Assembly (NCBI GenBank): GCA_049487715.1
Contig: CP150556.1
Span: forward strand, 744,001 to 808,000
Length of the DNA stretch: 64,000 nucleotides
Source: Pycnococcus provasolii
Taxonomy: Eukaryota > Chlorophyta > Pseudoscourfieldiophyceae > Pseudoscourfieldiales
Direction: 5' to 3'
The notes under the pieces were generated by a model. That model was not told where the DNA came from, searched no databases, and was given only the letters and a program-made list of their open reading frames with translations. Below, one piece after another: positions 57,292 through 64,000 of the stretch. The position numbers were made by a program, and so were the translations under genes. Every line of letters begins with the position of its first letter. Within the stretch, counting starts at the first letter, position 1.

Positions 57292-58349
57292 TCACTCGCC
57301 GCCGCCGAGTTCGCCGATGCCCAGCCCAATCAGAAACGCCGCCGCCGCCGCGCTGCCGCCGTTCAGAATCATGTACAGCGCGCTCAAGAGCTTGTTCTCG
57401 CCCGTGTAAGACGCCTTGGCGCTACCCAAAACAGCGAGACTCAGCAGCGTGATGACGCACGTCAGCGCGAAACCAGTCGTCTTTTGCATGTTCGCCTTGT
57501 TCAGCGCGAGCTGCGCACCGAGAGGAATGGCGCCGAAGACCACAAAGGCTGTGAAGGTGACGAGGCCGTTCTTCCAGGGCGCAATGCCGTGCTCGGGAGG
57601 GAGCAGGCCGAGCTCCTCGACCATCATCATGTCCACGAAGCTGTCTTTGTACTGGGACGGGAAGTGCGTTCGTTTCGCGCGTTCGTTAGTGAGAAGAATT
57701 GCGCTGCTTTGTGGCAGGCCAACAATGAAGCAAAGAAGCAGAAAACGCCAGTTTCGCGTACCTTGGCCATGGTGGTGACGATAGTGCGCGCGTCACCCTC
57801 CTCCAGTCCACGCCGCATGTACAGCTCGACCATCTCCTCGATTTCGCCTTTCGGGTAGTTCTCAAACTCCCAAATCTCGCGGTCGAGCTCCTTGACTGTG
57901 TAGTCCTTTTCCGCCTTGGACGACAAAAAGTCGCCCAGTCCCATGGACATGCCGTCGGCGACGAGGTTTGCGAACCCCATGAGCAAAAGAACACGGTCGC
58001 TGAGGTTCCCACCCGTCGCGGCAGACACGACGGCGAACGTGGTGACGATTCCGTCCAGTCCGCCGAGCACGAGACTGCGCACGTAGTTGTTATCGTCTCC
58101 CGCGTGTTGTTCCTGTGCGCCGTGAGTTCGACGTCCCTCCTCGACGAGCTTCTCCATGTGCACTTGCCTGCTCGCTTCGGCATCACGGTCGCCGAATGCT
58201 GCTCGCGCCGCGTCGCTTCTCGTCGCGTCGTCGTTCGCGTCTAGGCTCTTCTTTTCACCACCATCCTGCTGCCGCGTTGAAGCGGATGCGAATGTGGCCG
58301 CATCGTCCCCTTCGCCGTCCATGCGCACCTCCACGTCGTCCGCGGACAT
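57292..58349 (-). CDS. VIT1/CCC1-type vacuolar iron (Fe2+/Mn2+) transporter
   Basis: This moves Fe2+ or Mn2+ from cytosol into vacuole, coupled to protons in known members. Exons 58349-57762 and 57651-57292 with a 110-nt intron (GTACGC...CCCAG) give 315 residues. An acidic, charged N-terminal region of about 85 residues precedes TM1 (VLGGLDGIVTTFAVVSAATGG, with the conserved Asp in GGLDG). TM2 contains ADGMSMGLGDFLSSKAEKDY. The cytosolic metal-binding helices (REIWEFENYPKGEIEEMVELY, EEGDARTIVTTMAK) follow. The splice junction then restores FVDMMMVEELGL, the M-x-x-E-type metal site. Three more helices end in IGLGIGELGGGE. Plant VITs have a shorter N-terminus. It is divergent from the GHMP kinase gene, with 590 bp between. 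Confidence 0.9.
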
Positions 58350-58939
58350 CTCTCTCTGTCTGTCTGTCTGTGCACGGTATTTTACCTAAGAATTATCACA
58401 CGTATTCAATTCTGTGGTGAATGTTGCTCGAGACAAAGCAAAGGGGAACCAGTCAGCGTTTTGGCTCAAACCACCGTAACCACGCGCTTCGTTCCATCCT
58501 AAGAAAGAAGGCCGAAACTCCTTCCCAGAGTACCATAGAGTGGGAGAAGGAGGCCTATATCCACATTCCACATATAGATAAGCATGTACAGGAAGGTTAC
58601 ATACTCAGTACGTGATGGCACGCATACTGTAGTTACATAGGATGCGATGCGGAATGCGGAATGGCGATCCGGAAGGGCGATGCGGAAGGGCGATCACTGC
58701 GATGGGAGAAGGGAAAAGGCCTTGGCTTTGCGGATGCGGAGTGCGCTGGTGTCCTACCGCCGTAGGGCGCACGTCCGTAACGGGCGCAGTATGGTGCGGT
58801 ACATACCAGAGGGGTTGGCGTTGAAGTCCGTCCCCAGGCTGAAAGCGCCCATCCCGAACCCATCCCACCTTCATCGGGTGGCACCTCTCCCCCTCTCTCG
58901 CAATCTTGGGCTCCTGGGCAACTGGCCCTTAAATAAGCA
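58350..58939. other. shared promoter region of VIT and GHMP kinase genes
   Basis: It contains short direct repeats gatgcggaatgcgga/gatgcggaagggcga around 58640-58700 and tctgtctgtctgt next to the VIT start. No gene is seen. Confidence 0.5.
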
Positions 58940-60088
58940 ATGGCGGAGGAGTTGGCGACGCAGCACGTGTTCGTGACGGGCCGCCTCTGCCTGTTCGGAG
59001 AACACTCCGACTGGGCGGGCGAATACCGCGCGGAAGAACGATTCGATCCCGCCATCTTGCCCGGACGCACGCTCGTCATAGGCACGAACGAAGGCCTGCA
59101 CGCGCGCGTAAACAGGCTGGCGGAGCCCGTGCTCGTCTTCCAGGGAATCACATCCGCAGGAGATACGCACGGGCCGAGGCGATTTCCGCTCGACGACGAA
59201 AAGGCGCTGGAGCAGGAGGCGGCGGCGGGCGGGTTCTGGAGCTACGTCGCTGGCACCGCGCTGTGCGTGATGCGCAAGCTCGAGAAGCGAGGTGTGAGGC
59301 AGAGTGTGCAAGGGCTGAACATCGATAACCACAACAGCACGCTGCCTGCCTGCAAGGGCCTGTCGTCGTCGGCAGCCGTGTGCGTGCTAGTCGCGCGTGC
59401 GTTTAGCGCCGCGTACAACCTGCAGTTTGACGTGCGTACGGAGATGGAGCTCGCTTACCAGGGCGAGGTGGCGACGCCGAGTCAGTGCGGTCGCATGGAC
59501 CAGGCGTGCGCATACGGGAGCACGCCAGTCGTGCTTACGTTTGACGGAAACGACGTCACGGCCGAGCCTCTTCCACTCGGCGGCACAGTGCGCCTTGTGT
59601 TTGCGGACCTCGAGGCGTCGAAGGACACGGTGACCATCCTGCGTGGCTTGCGCGCGGCGTACCCCGTTGCCACCACAGATGCTCACGCGAAGCTGCACCG
59701 ATTTCTGGGCAAGCAGAATACCGACATCGTTTCTCGCGCATCTGCGGCGCTCGCGAAAGGCGACGCCGCCGCACTCGGCGCGCTCATGGTCGAGGCGCAG
59801 GCAGCCTTTGACGCCGCCGCCATGCCTCTCGTGCCGAGTCAGCTGGAGGCGCCAGTGCTTCACAGAGTTCTCGCGGACGAACGCGTGCGCGCACTTAGTC
59901 TCGGCGGCAAGGGTGTCGGTTCACAGGGCGATGGATCCGTGCAGTTTGTTTGCGCGACCGCCGCTCAGCAGCAGGAGCTGTGCGAGTTGCTCGAGCGCGA
60001 GTTTCACATGTCACCGTACCACCTGACGATGGAGGTGAACACCAAGGCACCCGCGCCGGAGCATGTGCCATCGGCAGCTGCCGTGTAA
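58940..60088 (+). CDS. GHMP-family sugar kinase
   Basis: 382 residues of the galactokinase/homoserine/mevalonate/phosphomevalonate kinase fold. Motif 1: GRLCLFGEHSDWAGEYR, with the galactokinase-like GEHSD. Motif 2 is the ATP-binding loop LPACKGLSSSAAVCVL. Next comes GEVATPSQCGRMDQACAYG with a putative catalytic Asp in GRMDQ. Motif 3 is LGGKGVGSQGDGSVQFV. It therefore phosphorylates a small sugar or alcohol. It lacks the N-terminal sugar-binding signature of true galactokinases and the layout of plant arabinokinase or glucuronokinase, so the substrate is unknown; I recall similar stand-alone kinases from bacteria and algae. No targeting peptide. The start ATG at 58940 is well placed before the first strand. 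Confidence 0.82.
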   Translation: MAEELATQHVFVTGRLCLFGEHSDWAGEYRAEERFDPAILPGRTLVIGTNEGLHARVNRLAEPVLVFQGITSAGDTHGPRRFPLDDEKALEQEAAAGGFWSYVAGTALCVMRKLEKRGVRQSVQGLNIDNHNSTLPACKGLSSSAAVCVLVARAFSAAYNLQFDVRTEMELAYQGEVATPSQCGRMDQACAYGSTPVVLTFDGNDVTAEPLPLGGTVRLVFADLEASKDTVTILRGLRAAYPVATTDAHAKLHRFLGKQNTDIVSRASAALAKGDAAALGALMVEAQAAFDAAAMPLVPSQLEAPVLHRVLADERVRALSLGGKGVGSQGDGSVQFVCATAAQQQELCELLEREFHMSPYHLTMEVNTKAPAPEHVPSAAAV

Positions 60089-60152
60089 GTTAAAAATCTT
60101 CTTAAATTGTTTTTACTGAAGTGAAAGAAGAAGAAGAAAGCGCACTGGGCAG

Positions 60153-60445
60153 TCAGGCGCCCTTGGTGTCTGTGCGCACAACAATCCTTTCGATTCGCGC
60201 CTGAAGGGCTGAGCTGAGCACGTCTCGGTGCTGTTGATATCCTGGTATGCACGACGTGAGGTTGTCGTATTCGTCGTCGTCCGTTTCGTCGAGAGCGTCT
60301 TCGAGTGCCGCCTCGATGGCGCTCGTCGTGAAGGTGAGACTGACTGAGTTTTCACTCGTTCGATGAGCACGCTTTCTTGCTGTTGGTGTTCCTCCTGAGC
60401 GGCACGCTTGGAGTCCGCGGCGTCTTTGACATCGGTGGATGACAT
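60153..60445 (-). CDS. small acidic protein of unknown function (one frame break)
   Basis: The N-terminal part (from ATG 60443-60445: SSTDVKDAADSKRAAQEEH..) and the C-terminal part (..SAIEAALEDALDETDDDEYD, GYQQHRDVLSSALQARIERI, ending TKGA) are in different frames. One additional base in the T4 run at 60349-60352 joins them and gives 97 residues, an exact multiple of three. A short intron is an alternative, but no suitable GT-AG pair is present. The protein is helical and acidic, with no membrane segment; I cannot assign a family. It converges on the GHMP kinase gene, 64 bp between ends. Confidence 0.55.
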
Positions 60446-61300
60446 GATTGGCACCGATGGGAGAACTTACTGATTTACGACGAAATGGCGAACTGAAAAG
60501 ATAGCTACACCGAAGCGAGCGAGTTAACAAATCACTGAGCCGACGAGCGACGAGGTTTTCCATAGACTTAATTACAAGAATACAGTACTGCGAGACGTCA
60601 GCCGAAGCTACTACTAAAGCCATTCTTTTGTAAGGTAAGGTGGTAGTAGAAAGGACCGAAGGACGGTGCGTGCTTTGCCTCCCAACGAGCAAAGCAGGAG
60701 GCGCCCATACTTAAGCTTAAGGGAGAGAGAGAAGGCTGAAGGCTGAAGAAGGCTGTGAACTGAGTGAGTGAGTGAGTGTGTGAGGAGTGGAGCTGCACAG
60801 CTTGACGTCACGGAACGGCATTAACTTTAAGGTTTAGGGGCATACGAAGCGGCTCTTTTGGGTCGGTCAGAGACCTCTGTCAGAGGACAGGGGAAACTGC
60901 CCGTATCCACGGAGGTCCCATCTACCTTACCATGGTCGGTGAACCTTCCGCACACGGAAGGCATGAATCAAGAATGCTCAGAACTGAACAAAAAGAGCGG
61001 TCGGGAGAGAACGCATTTGGCGGGAGAACGCATTTTAATTAGCATGAATGCGAAAGGAGTCATGGACGCCGTTCAAGATTGTCCCCGTGGACATGCGAAT
61101 CGACGAGAATCGTCCATCGTGCCGCAGGCAATTCCAAGGTTTTTCGCTGTGCCGTCATGAAGCCCCGAGAGGGAAATAACACTCTGGACTCCAGGCCTCG
61201 CCCCCTCTTGTTGTGGGCCTCTCGCGCCCCTCGCGCCCCGACAACGAACGACCTTGCCGCCCAACATCTTAAACCATTCCATCCACAACTTACTCTCGAC
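60446..61300. other. intergenic, simple repeats
   Basis: It contains (gagt)n around 60758-60780, a gagaga/gaaggctgaaggctga tract near 60722-60750 and a small hairpin around 60870-60888 (cagagacctctgtcagagg). No gene is evident. Confidence 0.5.
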
Positions 61301-63647
61301 ATGCTGCGCTGCGTGCTCCTCCTGCTCGCACCCGCGCTCGCGGCCGCGGTGCCGACTATCACCCACTCCACCGCGACGGCGCCTGGCGCCGCCAACGTGT
61401 ACGGCGGTAACTACTACACCACCAAAAGCCGGGGTTCACCTTCTCGTGGACCACGACCCTAGCCTATGGCCAACAACGCCGCCTCCGCCTGCTACTGCCG
61501 TCTGCGCGCGTCGCAGAAAACGTTCAGCCCGGAGTGGCAGTTCGCTAGTAACACCGGTGTGGGAGGCGCTGCCGCCGACATCGAAGGACTTGATGACGTC
61601 GGATCGATTTCCGCAACTGCTGCTGAGCTTGCTGACTCCGGCCTCGAGGCTTACGGAGTTGACTGGAAGTTGTGCTCGGACGCCACGGGCACTGGAACGT
61701 CTCACACGTACGCTACGGGAATAATCCCCGATGGCTACTACATGTTCTCTGTCACGTGCAAAGATAATGTTGCTCCCTCGGGGTGGAGCTTAGCAGCTAA
61801 TGGCGCCTTCAACTGGCCGTTCAAGGTGGACAACGTCGCGCCCTCTTCCGCGATCACGCACATCGCGGGGCAAAACTCGTACGATCCCTCGCCCAACTCT
61901 GGCCTCGGCTGGGGCGTGACTTCGAACGGCGTCTTCGACTTCACGCTCTCCTTCACGGACTTCTTCGGAACTGCGAACGGAGCGCCCTACACGGCTGTGC
62001 AGACGACTGCGAACAAGGCGACCTGCACCGTAGGAACGGATTGCGAGCTCGAAGCAGTCACGTACCAGTGCGCCGTCGACAACGGTGCCTACGCGGCTTG
62101 CACCACCTCGTTCTCGACGGCGTCCCTGAAGGCTGGCGAGCACGTCGTGCGCGTCAGGGCTACCGACAAGGCTGGAAACTTGGAGTCGACTCCCGCCTTC
62201 TACTCGTTCTCCGTGCGCCCGCACGCGAAGAACGCCGGATGCACGTTCCGCTACGACCTCGACTCCGCGGGCTACTCGAGCCTCGGAACTGCCGCGACGA
62301 AGACGCTCTCCGGCCTTGCGGATGGCTCGCACACGTTCGCGGTGCTTGCCGTTGACTCGACGGCCAACGTGGGCACTGCGCAGAGCTTCACGTGGACGGT
62401 GGACACGACGCCGCCGACGACCGTTCTCACGAAGACGTGGTCCGCTCAGGGCAACCCGACGTCGACGATGGGTGACTTCGAGTGGAGCTTCTCCGAGGCT
62501 GGATCGTACTCGAAGTACTCGACGGACGGAACGATGTACACGATGCCCGCGACGGTGACGTCCATGAAGGTGTCCGTTGCGGCGAACACGTTCCCCATCG
62601 GCGCTCGCACGTTCAAGGTGTACGGCGTGGATCTGCTCGGAAATGCCGGCGCGGTTGTGACGGATTCGTTCACGGTCGAGCCGATCGACACCATGCTCTA
62701 CGCCACCAGCGCTTACGATTGCACGGGAACCGCCACGGCGGCGCTCAAGGACACGTCCGTGACGTTCACCATTGGAGCAAGGATTGACCAGAACTCACGC
62801 GGTTTCGGATTTCACGTACATGTACAAGCTTGACAGCGGAAGCTGGAAGCAGGGTGTGCACTTTCCCGCGTTTGGAATCAAGGGCCTTTCGGAGGGCGTG
62901 CACCAGATTGAGGCCAAGGTGTACACCTCGGGCGGCACCGTGGATCCCACGCCATCGTGCAAGAAGTTCATCATCGACAAGACGGATCCCGTGACGACGA
63001 TCACCGCGCCGGGCGCGTCGAGCCAGGGATCGTCGCCGACGTTCGGTGGCAAGGTGACTGACGCCAACATCAAGGCGACGGGCGGAACGACGTACCGTGT
63101 GGAGAAGGTTGGCGACTCGAGCTTCTCGATTACGGGATCGGTGGCCACGGCTGCGGACGGCTCGTTCACGATCACGCTCTCCAGCCAGACGGATGGCCTT
63201 TACCGCATCTTCGTGAGCCACACCGACATGGCTCAGAATGCCGGTGCGGAGACGATGGTGGAATGGACCGTGGACACGCAGATCCCCAACACGATGGTGA
63301 GCAGCGGCCCCGCGACCCCGACGGCGTCCACCGCGGCGTCGTTCCTCCTAGCGTGCGATGAGTCGCCTTGCACGTACAAGTACAAGGTTGACTCCGCGGA
63401 GAGCTACACCACGTCATCGACGGCGCGCCTGAACCTTTCGGATGTCGCGCCCGGTGTTCACACGATTGAGGTGCACGCGATTGACGTGGCAGGGAACGAG
63501 GACCCGTCCGCCGCGGCGTACACGTGGACCGTGTACGAGCCGGCAACATACGAGTCGTTCGAGAAGAGCAGCTCCTTCGAGATGACGGGCCCGAGCCCGC
63601 TCGAGTACGCGCCGCCTCCCGCCGATTTCGTGCACTTGGACCTGTAG
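61301..63647 (+). CDS. secreted Ig-like repeat protein (frame broken several times)
   Basis: A secreted or cell-surface protein of about 780 residues. The signal peptide is MLRCVLLLLAPALAAAVP. The body consists of repeated modules of about 85-100 residues of bacterial-Ig/HYR type: a Cys-bearing CAVDNGAYAACTTSF-type strand, G.H...V.A.D.AGN (RATDKAGNLESTP, HAIDVAGNEDPSA) and DTTPPTT-type linkers. These modules occur in extracellular adhesion proteins of algae and bacteria. The signal-peptide frame meets an in-frame TAG at 61460-61462. Around 61424-61472 the best protein-like reading needs three surplus bases (in AAAA, GGGG and CC) removed. A fourth surplus base near 62790-62796 separates the middle from the 3' frame. 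With four removed, the length is a multiple of three. There is no membrane helix, and the C-terminus ends FVHLDL. Confidence 0.75.
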
Positions 63648-64000
63648 GCGCGGGTCGTTCGAGTGAGATATTATTTACTTGGGAAAAAGAAAAATTTGTT
63701 ACAAGTTCGTTTTTTCTACTCGTACAGTACATACCGTGCTGTACCACCTAAGCCAGATAAGTCACGCACACGTTCCAGGTTCTTGGTTCTTGCTTGTTGA
63801 GTTGTTGACTTGTCGTGCGGTGATGACTGCTGAGAAAAGTAGGGTACATACCCTAGTACTACGGTTCTCTCGACTCGACCAGAGGGGTGTTCAGAAATCG
63901 TTTCCTGCGGTCTGCTTTCTTGGAAGGGCCCTTCTTCCTTCGCCTGATAAAAATCTAGCTTTTGTTACTTTTTGAGGGGGGCCGAAAGGGCCAGAATGGG
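63648..64000. other. intergenic to right edge
   Basis: The 3' flank of the Ig-like gene, with short palindromes (gtacagtacataccgtgctgtac near 63723). No gene is seen. Confidence 0.5.

Noticed and set aside
61460-61462. Stop codon reassignment (TAG as sense) in the Ig-like gene
   Set aside because: RRP5 and other genes here use TAG as a normal terminator, and a nearby alternative frame reads better with single-base corrections.

Overview
This window looks like nuclear DNA of a photosynthetic eukaryote, most probably a small-genome green alga of prasinophyte grade. Genes are dense (about 27 in 64 kb), GC-rich, on both strands and mostly intronless. Several products are plastid-type: a bacterial-type ribosomal protein L6 with a presequence, a CPP1/DnaJ-like membrane protein, a SecE-like translocon subunit and an Iojap/RsfS homologue. 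The CBP-type acetyltransferase has the plant order of domains (TAZ-PHD-HAT-ZZ-TAZ). A WDR60-like dynein-2 intermediate chain implies a cilium, now or in the recent past. I cannot name the species from sequence alone.

Layout. 0-9 kb: a possible partial gene end, an acidic repeat membrane protein, proteasome alpha-4, a PRCC-like protein, plastid uL6 and a VDAC-type porin. 9-19 kb: RRP5, a small organelle-type unknown, a RAP-domain protein and the first of two RCC1/BLIP-II-like propellers. 19-26 kb: two surface glycoproteins, a PDI-like thioredoxin protein, CPP1 and a tRNA-Tyr with an intron. 26-27.8 kb: a repeat-rich mosaic holding a copied piece of the protease gene. 27.8-41 kb: a RAD54B-like translocase, a membrane-anchored trypsin-like protease, a DUF2009-type protein, a folate/biopterin-type transporter and a P2X receptor. 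41-53.7 kb: CBP/HAC acetyltransferase, SecE, RsfS, the second propeller, WDR60 and a PH-like protein. 54-64 kb: a BNR/sialidase-like protein, a VIT-type iron transporter, a GHMP kinase, a small unknown and a secreted Ig-like repeat protein.

Themes. (1) Short CCCTAA arrays sit beside gene starts several times. (2) Five otherwise intact genes are broken by single-base indels, mostly at short homopolymers, which looks more like residual assembly error than gene death. (3) The two propeller genes have an almost invariant 39-residue repeat in which the same few positions vary, a pattern expected of an evolving recognition surface. (4) Parts of an unknown dispersed element recur near 27, 34 and 37 kb, and one copy abuts a 98-bp copy of the protease gene. 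The genes are not an operon; they are a normal mixture of housekeeping, organelle, surface and signalling functions.
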